Part shown: positions 1 through 10,983 of the stretch, one piece after another | Layout of the letters: the number at the start of each line of letters is the position of its first letter | Numbering within the stretch: the first letter of the stretch is position 1 | Origin: Galeopsis tetrahit | Lineage: Eukaryota; Streptophyta; Magnoliopsida; Lamiales; Lamiaceae | Assembly: GCA_963675135.1 (NCBI GenBank) | Contig: OY776121.1 | Coordinates: 68,340,265-68,404,264 of the forward strand | Length of the DNA stretch: 64,000 nucleotides | Reading direction: 5' to 3' | Program-made: the position numbers and the translations under genes | Notes under the pieces: model-generated | Seen by the model: the letters and a program-made list of their open reading frames with translations, nothing else | Told to the model about the DNA's origin: nothing | The model's database searches: none

Positions 1-1
1 G

Positions 2-3000
2 ATACCACCTTGGTAGCTCATCATGAAGAGCTAAATAGTCCACATAGTTGCTATCAAACACCAGGGTATTGTCTTTGACATTGTCTTCTTTTGCTTTGTC
101 CTTGATTGCTTTCCTGAGTTTGGCTATTTTCCTTTCAAATTTGGCTTTGACTGCCTTCGCATCTTTTAGCTTCTTCAGCTTAAGCTCTTGAGCTTCAAGC
201 TCTTTTCTTTTCTTCAGCTCTAAAGCCTCTTTCTCTTCTGCAGTAGGCTCTGCTGGAGCTGACTTCTTGCTTGACTTCTGGGCTTGCTCATCTGCCTGCT
301 CATCTGCCTTCCTTTTCCTTGTCATCCTCTTCTCAGGAACTTGTTCTATAGAGGCAGTGATCTGTAGACTTTTGGCAGGAGCTTGAGTGGGAGCTTGGGT
401 GTTTTCTTGAGCAATTTCTTTGCCTTTGCCTTGCTTGCTCTTGATTTTGCCTTTTAAACCACCCAAGGTTTCATTTAGCTCATCTTGAGATACTACCATC
501 ACAGCTTGTTGTACAGTAGTCTTCTCTAGAGCTTTTATCAATACATCTTCCCCCTTTTTGGCTTCAGCAAGTGTAGCCGCAAAAGGCTTCATGGCATTCA
601 GAATTTCCACTTTCAGAGTTTGTTGAAGAGCCATGGCATTGACTTTGCTAACATGGGTCAGATGAGTGATGCTGTGGTCTAGAATCTGAGCATGAGAGTT
701 GGAGGAGGAGGCAACTTCAAGTTTAGCTGTAAGTGCTTCCAATTTGGTTGCTGTCTCCTTCAGCTGAGTCTGCAGTTTCTCATTTTCTGCTGCAGCTGAC
801 TTGAGAAGGGTTTGACCTTCATTTGCTCTTGCTTCAGCATCATCTAGCCTGTTTTTGTAGAATCTCTCTAAGCGGTTGATCTCATTGGAATAAAGATCAG
901 TAAACTTCTTGGTTCTGTCCGCTGATTTCTTCATTTCTAAGCTGAGATACTCCTCTAGCTGATTGTGAACTGCTTCACCGAACTTGTCATCTATGTCAAG
1001 GATTTGTTCGGTGAGACGAGTCTTTTGCTCACGAATGGCCTTTTCTACAAATCTGGCCAGCTGCACGCCTAGTCCTTTGGCGAAGTGTGTGTCGATTTCT
1101 TCCTTGATCTGACCACACACATCTGCTCGAATATCGACAGATGAAGTGGAGGGAGAGGTAATACTTTGAGCTTCCTTGGGAAGTGCAGGGATGGAAGGCT
1201 GAGTGTAGACAACTAGGGCCATTCCCTTTTCTTCAGCAGTGAGATGACCTTCTTGTAGAAAGTCCGATGTAACATCAATCAGACGAGCAAATAATCGTCC
1301 ATTCCTTTGATGAGGTTGATAGATGAAGTGATCAAGCTCGTGTTTAGGAAAGAAGTGAGATGGAACAGACACCACTTCTTTTTCTTTTGCCTCATCTCCA
1401 GCTGATGCAGCTGTGTCGTCTGCAGTTGAGTCTGGTACACAGGGGTCTTCAGAGGGGACTCCTAGAATCCTTTGGCAGACCCTGGTCAGAGATTCTGTGG
1501 GCAACAGCTCAGTGAATGAACTGACTTGAGCAACTTCTTTTTGCTCCATTTCCCAATCGAGGAAGTTAGCCTTTCCTCCCATTCCCTCCATGACTTCAAT
1601 GAGGTCATCCACATCATCTCTTCGGAGCTCGATCCAAGTACAGACTCTCAGTACTTGTTCAAACTGAACTGATTCCTCATCAATACCAGGAATAGTAGAC
1701 TTGAGCAGGTTTGCTATCTTCATCCTCATTATCTTCTCCCTTGTGCACATAGGATAGTGCACCATGCTGTGCTGAGGTTGAGAGGGGCCTGCTTCATTCA
1801 GATCTGCTGGTGCCAAGTCTTCTGGAGCAGATGAGGTAGTGAGGATAGGGGATTGAGTGGTTGGAATGGTTTCCTCTGCTGTGTGAGTATCAGCAGGGAT
1901 TTGGGAAGTGATGTCTTCTTGATCTTCAGTGGGCTGATCATCAGCAGGATTTTGAGTCTGCTGATCTGGTACTATTTCTGCTTGAAGATTAGTAGGTGGT
2001 TGGACATCTGTCATTTGAATATCAGCAGGGGTAGGCAAATGTGGCTCAGGGGTAGTTTGATGTTGGGCTTGTTCCTCTGCTGTGTGAGTATCAGCAGGGA
2101 TTTGGATATCAGTGTTTGAGGGTTCAGATAGGTTTGAATCATCAGAAGGGTTGAATGATGCAATCGGGGCTATGATCATGGGAGTAGGGAGCCTCGATTT
2201 CCTTGACTTTTTGGTGAAAGAGGAGTTATTCTTCTTTCTCTTCTGACCCTTCGACAATTTAGAAGGAGTAAAAGTGAGAGAGGGATTAGAGGTACCTACC
2301 TTCTTCAAGGGAGAGGCAGTTGGAGTGGCATCTGAATCAGATGGGGAGATGAGTCCTGATCTGATTAGAAATCGTCTTTGTGCTAAGGTCTGATTGTCAT
2401 CATCATCATCCTCAACAGCCTTCTCTTGAGCCTCTTCTTTGGATGGCTCCTCGTCTTCTTCAGCAGAGTCATGAACAGACTCTTCTGCCTCCTTAACAAC
2501 ATCTTTGGAAGATGCTTCAGCCAACAGCCTCCTCTTCTCTTCTTTCAACCTTGCTACCTCTGCAAGAGCTTCCTTTCTCAAGTAATACTTGGAGGAGTGG
2601 AAGGTCTTATGAGGTCCCATCTTGTACTTCTTTGGGAGAATATCTGGAAGGATGATGCTCAGCTTGTTGACAAAGCTGACTGTAGATGTGACCTTCCATT
2701 CTCTTGATTGAAGGTCCAAAGTAACCTTCTTGGCCTCAAGAGCAATTTTTTTCAAGAATAGCCCTTGCCAATCTCCATCAATCTGATCCCAGATTGCAGC
2801 CATAACTCTAACTTTTAGAGTGGTAACAACATCATGGCTAAAAGTGTTACCAAGCAACATCTTGCCTGCAATATCCATCAAGGTTTGGAATTTAGGTTCA
2901 AGTTGGGATTTCTTCAGCCCAGAGGTATCCTTAGCCTTGACCCGTCCATCAGTAAACATCTCTATATACTCTTTTTCTCTTCCCATGATGTAGGTAGAGA

Positions 3001-3343
3001 TGTCTATCTCTCCCATTGATAATCCGAACAGTTCTTGAAGAATCTCCCTTGAGATCTCGACTCTGTGTCCACCCATGACACTTTCAACATGAGAATCCAT
3101 CATCACTGCGTTTGCATAGAAGGTCAGCACATCTTGTTCATACACATTGGTTGGTGCTGCTTCCAGAAAGTCACGAAGGTTGAGATTGATGCAGCGAAGA
3201 AGGATCTCCTTGTTCCCAGATGTATGTTTGCCCTTGAAAAACAGAGCATTCTCAGTGAAAACTTTTCCTTCCTTAGACCACTTTTGAGCATCTAAGGTGC
3301 CGGTACTCTTGGTCTTCTCGTCGTAAATTTTGATGATTCCCAT
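2..3343 (-). CDS. Third ORF of element A (accessory protein after pol), 3' end outside window
   Basis: Opens with ATG at 3343 and reads at least 1,114 codons to the window edge without a stop that I can find. It is homologous along its length to the ORF at 42,377-45,469 of element B. Shared blocks include MDIAGK.LLG, GDWQG, a GT/CTW..L block, MEGMGG and VVSQDEL, and a C-terminal Lys/Glu-rich coiled coil. The N-terminal block resembles what databases call a putative plant transposon protein domain; that name is from memory. The middle is low complexity, rich in Pro, Thr, Gln and Asp. I see no signal peptide or membrane helix, so I would not call it an envelope protein. Basic KRKK-type clusters suggest nuclear targeting (inference). 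Its function is unknown. It is open although pol of the same element is broken. Confidence 0.8.
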   Translation of the reverse strand, partial: MGIIKIYDEKTKSTGTLDAQKWSKEGKVFTENALFFKGKHTSGNKEILLRCINLNLRDFLEAAPTNVYEQDVLTFYANAVMMDSHVESVMGGHRVEISREILQELFGLSMGEIDISTYIMGREKEYIEMFTDGRVKAKDTSGLKKSQLEPKFQTLMDIAGKMLLGNTFSHDVVTTLKVRVMAAIWDQIDGDWQGLFLKKIALEAKKVTLDLQSREWKVTSTVSFVNKLSIILPDILPKKYKMGPHKTFHSSKYYLRKEALAEVARLKEEKRRLLAEASSKDVVKEAEESVHDSAEEDEEPSKEEAQEKAVEDDDDDNQTLAQRRFLIRSGLISPSDSDATPTASPLKKVGTSNPSLTFTPSKLSKGQKRKKNNSSFTKKSRKSRLPTPMIIAPIASFNPSDDSNLSEPSNTDIQIPADTHTAEEQAQHQTTPEPHLPTPADIQMTDVQPPTNLQAEIVPDQQTQNPADDQPTEDQEDITSQIPADTHTAEETIPTTQSPILTTSSAPEDLAPADLNEAGPSQPQHSMVHYPMCTREKIMRMKIANLLKSTIPGIDEESVQFEQVLRVCTWIELRRDDVDDLIEVMEGMGGKANFLDWEMEQKEVAQVSSFTELLPTESLTRVCQRILGVPSEDPCVPDSTADDTAASAGDEAKEKEVVSVPSHFFPKHELDHFIYQPHQRNGRLFARLIDVTSDFLQEGHLTAEEKGMALVVYTQPSIPALPKEAQSITSPSTSSVDIRADVCGQIKEEIDTHFAKGLGVQLARFVEKAIREQKTRLTEQILDIDDKFGEAVHNQLEEYLSLEMKKSADRTKKFTDLYSNEINRLERFYKNRLDDAEARANEGQTLLKSAAAENEKLQTQLKETATKLEALTAKLEVASSSNSHAQILDHSITHLTHVSKVNAMALQQTLKVEILNAMKPFAATLAEAKKGEDVLIKALEKTTVQQAVMVVSQDELNETLGGLKGKIKSKQGKGKEIAQENTQAPTQAPAKSLQITASIEQVPEKRMTRKRKADEQADEQAQKSSKKSAPAEPTAEEKEALELKKRKELEAQELKLKKLKDAKAVKAKFERKIAKLRKAIKDKAKEDNVKDNTLVFDSNYVDYLALHDELPRWY

Positions 3344-5153
3344 TCTGGATGTTGAGTATTGAGGGTAGGAAAGCTTTGGAAAGAATATTTCAGGACGAGA
3401 GAGATATGAGAGTAATTGAGTATTGTGAGCGAAAGGAGTTTGGAGAAGGTTTAAGGGTTGTATATATATACTCCAGCAAGAACTTGATCTAACGGTCAAA
3501 TTAGATTAGAATGTGGAGTAGTGCCCAAGATTTTCCTTCTTTGATTTCGGGCCATTCCTTAAATTTTGTCGGCTGAATTTGCCATTTGGCAACTGTTGAT
3601 TTGTTGGCAATATGGTAATCAAGTATTAATGACATCATACCAAAAATAGTCGTTGTGACTAATTTTGTGGCAAGTATTGATCATCAAGGTCGTTTTCTAT
3701 AAGTGAATTGCATTCCTTATATAGGCCAATTTCTTTAATTACATTCATGAATGAATCTAGAATGAATTACATGATCAAAGATAGTCATTATGCTTTAAAA
3801 TAGAGTCTTCTTATCAGCAGAGAGAGGTCTTCTGATTTCATCGAAATGTCTGCTGATTTTTCTTGAAAGTCTTCTGGTCAGCTGAGTTGATCTTCTGATC
3901 AGCTGAGTAGAGGAAAAGGGTTTGCTGTGATGATCCAACCTGGATGGATCCTTCCAGCTTTATTGTGAGTGATGATCCAACCTGGTTTGATGGATCTTTC
4001 AGCTCCTTCTTTAAACCAAGTGGGACTAGCCTAGATGAAATCCCACTGGCTTAACTGCTCCTCACCATCGGATGTTCCTCATCATCAGATGGGATGTAGC
4101 ATCTAATGTGTCCTTGTTGAATTTCGTCGCTTCTCTTGAAAGAGAAGAGGAGTTGGAAGAGACTTCAATGGAGTGTGAAGAGAGGGCCATGGACTTGGTA
4201 TCCTTGACATGTTTTGACAAAGTGGTCTTTGATAGCAAGCTCTCCATGTAGAACTTCACCCTGGAGAAGAAGCACTGCTTGCTGGCTACTTTGTCCTCTG
4301 CATCTCTTCTTCCTTTAGTTTTCAACAAGAACGTCTCTTCTTTCTTTAGTTTTCATAGGCATACTTATGTTGGATAACCCAAGTATGCTGATCTGCATCA
4401 TCTTCTACTTCTGGACAAATCTTCATCTCCTTCACCCAAGATCTTGGTTGAGGGATGATCTCCATTCCATCTCTTCTCTCGATTATCTCCATACCTGAAA
4501 CAATAATAATAGTTAGTGGTTTGTGTTCTTAGGTGTTCTCATAACTTCCTCCTTTTATAGAGGTAGAAATGAGGTAATGGAGCATAAGATGACAAATACT
4601 ATAGAGTTGATAGGTCTGAATTTCTGAAAAGCAATTTCTTAAGATCAACAATGAGATTCTTGATCTAAGGGTTTACATTTAAAGAGATTCAGACTCTATC
4701 TTATGGAATGCAGAATTTATAGATTCTTGAACAAGAATTATTTGGAATCCGTACAGTGCATGTATACTGTTGAGTCGGTGAGGATAGTGTATTAATCCAA
4801 CCAAGTATGACTCACTAATATACTGTATTCTTGTATAGTGATAAAGTATTTTATGAAGAATAGTTTAGTACTATACATAGATATACATTGCTTGAGTATA
4901 GATTACCAATTAACTCTATTCAAGTCTTCTGAATGTATGTATTTAATGCAATGCAGATTATAGAGTATTTCATCAAGGATTATTAAGGTATCTTTGATTC
5001 CCCCTTGATTAGGTGACTCTATGTTTTCCCTCAGCTTTATTTGTCTTCATCGGGAAAAACTTACCTGAAGATGAGGGTGTCTATTCACCTCATCTGATCC
5101 TCCTAGTCTGCTGCAATTGAATCAGCTGATGTCTCCAGCTGATCTTGAGTTCT
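3344..5153. other. Untranslated spacer between pol and third ORF of element A
   Basis: About 1.8 kb with no convincing coding frame. It holds short direct repeats such as GATGATCCAACCTGG (near 3,930 and 3,970) and several TCTTCTGATCAGCTGA-like words near 3,830-3,910. Element B has a comparable 1.3 kb spacer at the same place, so a long non-coding region ahead of the third ORF is a shared layout and may hold signals for its expression (inference). Confidence 0.6.
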
Positions 5154-8100
5154 TCATGTGCTTGGATCCAAGAGTCCTAAGCTATAGCATAGGGTCTTGA
5201 ATCTTTCTTCAGCTAGGGGCTTAGTCAAGATGTCTGCTCTTTGGATATCTGTGTGAATTTTCTCCATCTTGATGTCCTTCTTTTCAAGGTGGTCTCTTAT
5301 AAAATGGTGTCGAATGTCGACATGCTTGCACCTTATGTGTAGGACTGGATTTTGAGTTATGGCAATGGCACTGCTGCTATCACAGTAGATAGGAACTTCT
5401 CTTGCTTCTACATTGTAATCCTTGAGTTGTTGTACTAGCCAGAGCAGCTGACTACAACAACTTCCAGCTGCCATATATTCTGCTTCAGTGGTGGAAGTTG
5501 CAACTGAGGTTTGCTTCTTTGAGAACCATGATATCAACTTGTTGCCTAGGAATTGACAGGTTCCAGAAGTGGATTTCCTATCAATTCTACATCCTCCATA
5601 GTCTGAGTCAGAATAACCACTCAACTCTAGATTGTCATCAGCAGGGTACCATAGTCTTAGATTGACTGTTCCTTTTAGGTACTTAAGGATTTTCCTTGCT
5701 GCTTCTAGATGACTCTGCTTGGGGTTTGCTTGAAACCTAGCACATACTCCTACAGCAAATGTTATGTCTGGTCTGCTGGTCTGCTAGCTGTAAGATATAG
5801 TAGAGATCCAATAAGTGCTCTATATTCTGCTTGATCAACTGCCTTTCCATACTCATCTGGTTCCATCTTGAAAGATGTCATCATTGGAATCCTTGCAGTC
5901 TTGCTTTGTAGAGCTTTGAATCTTTCTAATAGGCTTTTGGTGTACTTGGACTGATTGATGAAGATCCCTTCTGGACTCTGTTTGACTTGGAGTCCTAGGA
6001 AATAATTCATCTCACCCATCATACTCATTTCGAATTTTCCTTGCATAAGTTCAGAGAACATCTTGCACATATCTTGATTGGGTGATCCAAATATAATATC
6101 ATCTACATATATTTGCACCATTAGAATGTCTTCTCCTTCTTGTATTCTGAAAAGTGTTATGTCAACTTTGCCTTTTGTGTAACCATTGTCAAGTAGGAAT
6201 TGTGACAATGTGTCATACCAGGCTCTGGGTGCTTGCTTCAGACCATAGAGAGCCTTCTTCAGACGATATACTTGATCTCCTTTTTCAAATCCTGGAGGCT
6301 GCTCTACATACACTTCCTCTACCAGAATACCATTCAGAAAAGCACTCTTGACGTCCATTTGATATACCTTGAAGCCCATATATGATGCATAAGCTAGAAA
6401 TAGTCGAATGGCTTCTAATCTGGCTACTGGAGCAAAGGTTTCATCATAGTCAATTCCTTCAGATTGTGAGTATCCTTTTGCAACTAGCCTTGCTTTATTT
6501 CTAGTTATCACATCATTTTCGTCCTTTTTATTCTTGAATACCCACTTTGTTCCTACTACATTGTGGTTTTCAGGACGATCTACCAATTCCCATACTTCAT
6601 TTCTTTCGAATTGGTTTAATTCTTCTTACATAGCAATGATCCAATTGCTATCTGTCATTGCTTCTTCTATGTCAGCTAGTTCAATGTTGGACAAGAAAGC
6701 ACACCAGCAGATCATAGATGATTGGGGGTTCTGATTCAGTTGACTTCTGGTCTTGACACCTGAGTCTGCTCCTCCTAAGATGAGGTTAGTTGGATGGTTG
6801 ATTCTCCATGTATGTCTTACAGGAGTATCTGCATTAGATGAGCTTGGATTCTCATCTGTTCGAGTGCCATCAGGAGGGTTGACTTGATTAGGTCGATCAT
6901 CATCTGTATCTTGTGTGTCAAAGAGATCATTCCCCCTTGCATTTGGGATTGTTGCATCTTGATTATGGATAACTTGCTCAGCTTGAGTTTGAGATCTAGT
7001 GACTGGTCTGTGTGGTTTATCCTCCTCTGGTTCTTCAGGAAATGGTTCATTGACTTCAATAAACTCATCAGACCTGGTCTTGATCACTAGTTTCTTCATC
7101 TGATCTACAGCTGAGGCTGATTCTACTGCACTCTTTTCACAAGATTCATCAAAAACAACATGAGGTGTTTCTTCCACAAGGAGGGTTCGTTTGTTAAATA
7201 CTCTAAATGCGTTGCTAGTTGAGGAGTATCCCAAGAATATCCCCTCATCTGCTTTGGCATCAAAAGCATTCAACTTACTTTTCCCATTGTTGTGAATGAA
7301 ACACTTACAACCAAATATATGAAAGTAAGATACTCTAGGTTTTCTTCCTTTCCATAGTTCATATGGCGTTTTCTCATTGATTTTGTGAATACCTGACCTG
7401 TTTTGAGTGTGACAAGCTGTGTTGATAGTTTCTGCCCAAAGCTTCTTAGGAGTGGAGAATTCAGCAAGGAGTGTTCTTGCAGCTTCTTTGAGTGTTCTGA
7501 CTCTTCTTTCAGCTACACCATTTTGTTGTGGTGTTCTTGCTGCACTTGTCTCATGCTGAATACCATTAGAAGTACAATAGACAATAATATAAGAGTTAAT
7601 AAATTCAGTGCCTTTGTCACTTCTAATTTTCACAATAGGTTCTCCTTTCTCTACTTGGATCCTCTTTAATAGTTCAGGAAGCTTCTGCTGAGTTTCACTC
7701 TTCTTGTATAAGAAGACAACCCAAGTAAACTTAGAGTAGTCATCTACAACAATGAGAGTGTACTTCCTCCCTGTAAGTGTAGTTGGAGTGATTGGTCCAA
7801 AGAGATCCATGTGAAGCAATTCAAGAACTCTGCTGGTTGATGCTGCCTTCTTGGTCTAGAAAGAGACCTTTGTTTGCTTTCCTTGTTGACATGCATCACA
7901 GACCTGATCTTTGCAGTAGAGTTCATTAGGCAGACCATCAACTAAGGATTCCCTTGCTAACTTGTTCATAGTCTTAAAGTTCAGATGACTAAGACGTTTG
8001 TGCCATAGCCAGCGGACATCTTTCGGGCTTTTCACAAGCAGACATGTATCCTTAGGACAGCTGTTCCAATTTGCAAGATACATACTTCCTTTTCTAGTTC

Positions 8101-8446
8101 CTGTTAGAAGGTTTTGTTTTGTTCTTTTATCACTTATGAGACACTCATTTTTAGAGAATTTTACTGAGTAACCGGTGTCACAAAAATGAGAAACAGATAA
8201 TAAGTTAAACTTTAAACCTTCTACATATGATACATCATGTACCTCAATGTCACCATTTTGAAGGGTGCCATATCCTTGTGTGTTACCGTGCGCGTTATCA
8301 CCAAAGAAGACTTTTGGACCTTTCTTTTCTGTGTAGTTGGTCAGCAGGTCTTTGGTTCCAGTCATATGGGTTGAGCATCCACTGTCTATGTACCATATTT
8401 CTCCTGCTAGACCTCCTTTTCTGTATAGGTCCCTCCTTTCCTGCAA
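5154..8446 (-). pseudogene. Broken copia pol: protease, integrase, RT, RNase H (element A)
   Basis: Reads minus strand from 8446. Protease motif WYIDSGCSTHMTG and a GAG-pre-integrase HHCC finger (WLWHKRLSHLN..VCDACQQGK) are in 8,446-7,859. The integrase core (HMDLFGP, RSDKGTEF, NGVAERR) is in 7,819-6,627. RT with QMDVKSAF and IYVDDIIFG is in 6,622-5,762. RNase H with STTEAEYMAAG and YCDSSSAI is in 5,624-5,154. Three lesions are visible by comparison with element B. A TAG at 7,856-7,858 follows VSF. A TAA at 6,626-6,628 replaces the Gln of IAMQEEL. An 8-nt tandem duplication near 5,770 (CAGCAGAC repeated) shifts the frame inside LTASRPD. It is separated from gag by an in-frame TAA at 8,453-8,455. 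Confidence 0.9.
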
Positions 8447-8452
8447 GAAAGA

Positions 8453-10858
8453 TTAAGTCTTAGGTACCCATTTTGTTTTGGGTCCTTGGGTGTTAGTACT
8501 ACCCTTGGGAACCCACATATACATTGGTCGTTTGAACAACCTTGAGCACTTGAGTTGTTTCCCTCGGGCATCACAGAACCAAATCTTACCAGTTAACACC
8601 TTTGACTGATCTGATTTGTTGTTTGTGTCAGCTAAGTAATAGTCAAATGGTTTCCCTTTATAGGAGTGTACATACATTATCTTTTGACTAGTTACATTCG
8701 GCCTGGGTGCATTAGCTGGTCGATGCACACGATTATATGGACCATACTCTTCTGTTCTCACAATATCATAAGAGATAGGGGGTGCAAAGAGAACAGATTT
8801 GTTTGAAGAAGATTTCTTCTTCTTGGCTGGAGCAGCATACAGCTGAGACTGTCTCAGACGAGATGGTCTAGGCTGTTTGCTGTTCTTCTGTACAGGTTTG
8901 GGGTTAACTTTTCTTTTACCATTTTTGGTGTTGGAATAGTTAGCCTTAGTTGGTACAGATGTCTTTTGGTTCATATTGGGTTCATTGTGTTTAGAACACT
9001 CACCCTGTTCATGTGTCTGAGTAGTGCACTTGTTAGGTGTACTACCCCCAGCTGGAGAGGATGTTGATGGATTAAGTTTATAGCCTAAACCCATCTTATT
9101 GCCATTTAATCTATAATATTTAGAGATACTTTCAATAGTAGTCGAGGCTTTATTGAATTCTGATATCTTTTGATCTAGGCATTCCTTCTCCTTTTCTAAG
9201 AGCTTGTGTGCTTGGAAGAGATCATCGAACTTAGATTGTAGTATACGAAATTCCTTGGTTTCTAAGGCTTGAGTTTCTAACATCCCCTCATACAACTGAG
9301 TTGTTGTGGTATTTTCTTCCTTAAGATGTTCCACTTCTTTGGTCAACCTCTCATTCATGGTGACTAACTCAGGGGTGTTATCAAACTTAACCTTTTTCAA
9401 CCTAGCAATTTCTTTCCTTAAATCCTTATTCTCTTCTTCCACTTCTATAAAAGCTCTAGTGGCAATATCCAGATCACATTTTACCTTTCTTAACGATTGA
9501 TAATAGGTGTCTTCTGATTCGCCTTCAGATGAGTTTATGTCATCTATTTGTGAGAAAATAGGTGAATGGAAAGTAGTAGTGTAGGAATTTACCTCATTTT
9601 CTCCTATGGCCATCATAGCTAGATCATCTGAATCATCTGAGTAGATTTGACAGTCTGGTGATGTAGGAAGTTCATCACTTTGATATTCAGATTCTTCAGT
9701 CACCATTGCTTGCTTATCTGAATTTCTTCTGTCTCTCCTTGGCCTTCTTTCTTCTTTGTCATCCAGCTCAGGGCATTCATAGACATAGTGTCCTGGTTTG
9801 CGATAATTGAAGCATGCTCCAGGTTTTTGATTTGAACTGGCTTTCCTTGGAGGAGTGGCATCTCTTCTTCTGGAGCCTCGGCTGTCAGATGACTCCATAT
9901 CCTTTCTAGGATATCTTTCTGGTGTTCTTTCTCTGGAGCCTCTAGAGGGTGAACTGGCTCTTCTATCTTTGTAGTTTCTATAGAATTTTCTATATTTGCT
10001 GTTGAGAGTGTTCATCCTTTCGAATCTTTTGATCATAAGGGCCATTTGCTCTTTCAGACTCATGTCTAATCCTTCAAAGTCTTCTGTTTTCAGAGAAGTC
10101 TTGCCAGATGAAGTGCTTGCAGCTTTTGTATTTGCTGCCTTGAAAGCTACAGTCTTGGAAGTAGATGGGGTTGCAGTAGGTTCATCACTTCCTGAGTTTT
10201 CTTCTCTTTCAAGATCATATTCATGAGCTTTCAGGTTCTGAAATAGAGTCTGTGCAGACCATTCCTTGATATCTTGAGTATCTTTGATGATGGTCTTCTT
10301 GAGTCTCCATTTCTTGGTTAGAGAGTCTAAGATCTTTAGATTTTTCTCTCTATTTGTATATTTCTTGCCCAGAGATTCTATCTCATTGATGATCTTGGTA
10401 AATCTATTGTCTAGTTGATCAATAGACTCTTTTGGTTGCATCTTGAAGTGTTCAAACTTCTTGACTGCTGTTGTCAGCTTGCTCTCCTTAATCAGCTCGG
10501 TTCCTTCACAGAGGAGTGCTAGAGCATCCCACATATCCTTAGCTGTTTCACAGTTGATTACTTTTGCAATATACTCATTTGGAAGAGTTTGCATGATGTA
10601 GTCTTGAGCAATGCTGTCAAGATTTGACTGCTTCATTTCTTCTGGAGTGAGGTCCTTCATCGGCTTGGGGGCAAGTTCTCCAACTGGCACTTCTAGATCA
10701 CCATTTGCAGTGTTGACTGCCATGATGGTGATTGGGCCTTCGGTGATTACTGACCACATCTTGTAGTGGACTGATGTGAGATTCTTCCTCATCCTGATCT
10801 TCCAGTAATCATAATCTTCCACTGGAAACTTAGGCAACTTACGCATATTAGCACTCAT
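8453..10858 (-). CDS. Gag polyprotein of element A
   Basis: I chose the ATG at 10858, which aligns with the gag start of element B; the open frame extends upstream to about 10,903 without another ATG. The protein is about 801 residues: an N-terminal copia gag domain (KLPKF..YDYWKIRM at the start), a Ser/Arg-rich linker, a zinc knuckle, then a long coiled coil and a basic C-terminal tail ending in WVPKT. The zinc knuckle reads CFNYRKPGHYVYEC, so the second cysteine (about residue 352) is tyrosine. That should abolish zinc binding, whereas element B keeps CYNC. It packages the element RNA in the virus-like particle. A single TAA separates it from pol in the same frame. Confidence 0.85.
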   Translation of the reverse strand: MSANMRKLPKFPVEDYDYWKIRMRKNLTSVHYKMWSVITEGPITIMAVNTANGDLEVPVGELAPKPMKDLTPEEMKQSNLDSIAQDYIMQTLPNEYIAKVINCETAKDMWDALALLCEGTELIKESKLTTAVKKFEHFKMQPKESIDQLDNRFTKIINEIESLGKKYTNREKNLKILDSLTKKWRLKKTIIKDTQDIKEWSAQTLFQNLKAHEYDLEREENSGSDEPTATPSTSKTVAFKAANTKAASTSSGKTSLKTEDFEGLDMSLKEQMALMIKRFERMNTLNSKYRKFYRNYKDRRASSPSRGSRERTPERYPRKDMESSDSRGSRRRDATPPRKASSNQKPGACFNYRKPGHYVYECPELDDKEERRPRRDRRNSDKQAMVTEESEYQSDELPTSPDCQIYSDDSDDLAMMAIGENEVNSYTTTFHSPIFSQIDDINSSEGESEDTYYQSLRKVKCDLDIATRAFIEVEEENKDLRKEIARLKKVKFDNTPELVTMNERLTKEVEHLKEENTTTTQLYEGMLETQALETKEFRILQSKFDDLFQAHKLLEKEKECLDQKISEFNKASTTIESISKYYRLNGNKMGLGYKLNPSTSSPAGGSTPNKCTTQTHEQGECSKHNEPNMNQKTSVPTKANYSNTKNGKRKVNPKPVQKNSKQPRPSRLRQSQLYAAPAKKKKSSSNKSVLFAPPISYDIVRTEEYGPYNRVHRPANAPRPNVTSQKIMYVHSYKGKPFDYYLADTNNKSDQSKVLTGKIWFCDARGKQLKCSRLFKRPMYMWVPKGSTNTQGPKTKWVPKT

Positions 10859-10969
10859 GCTGTATGAGTTTTCGAAAACAAGTTTTTCAAAAGATCTGTT
10901 CAAGAGGACTACAGAAAGACTCCCTCAAGTCTTCTGATAATCTAGAGACAGTAGTCCGTTAGAACCACT

Positions 10970-10981
10970 GCTCTGATACCA
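10970..10981 (-). other. Primer binding site of element A (tRNA-iMet)
   Basis: The minus strand reads TGGTATCAGAGC two bases inside the 5' LTR. This is the usual plant copia site complementary to the 3' end of initiator methionine tRNA, where minus-strand DNA synthesis is primed. Confidence 0.9.
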
Positions 10982-10983
10982 CT

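Noticed and set aside
1853..3295. Plus-strand frames in the left 3.3 kb
   Set aside because: They are antisense shadows of the minus-strand third ORF of element A, which is open across the whole region.
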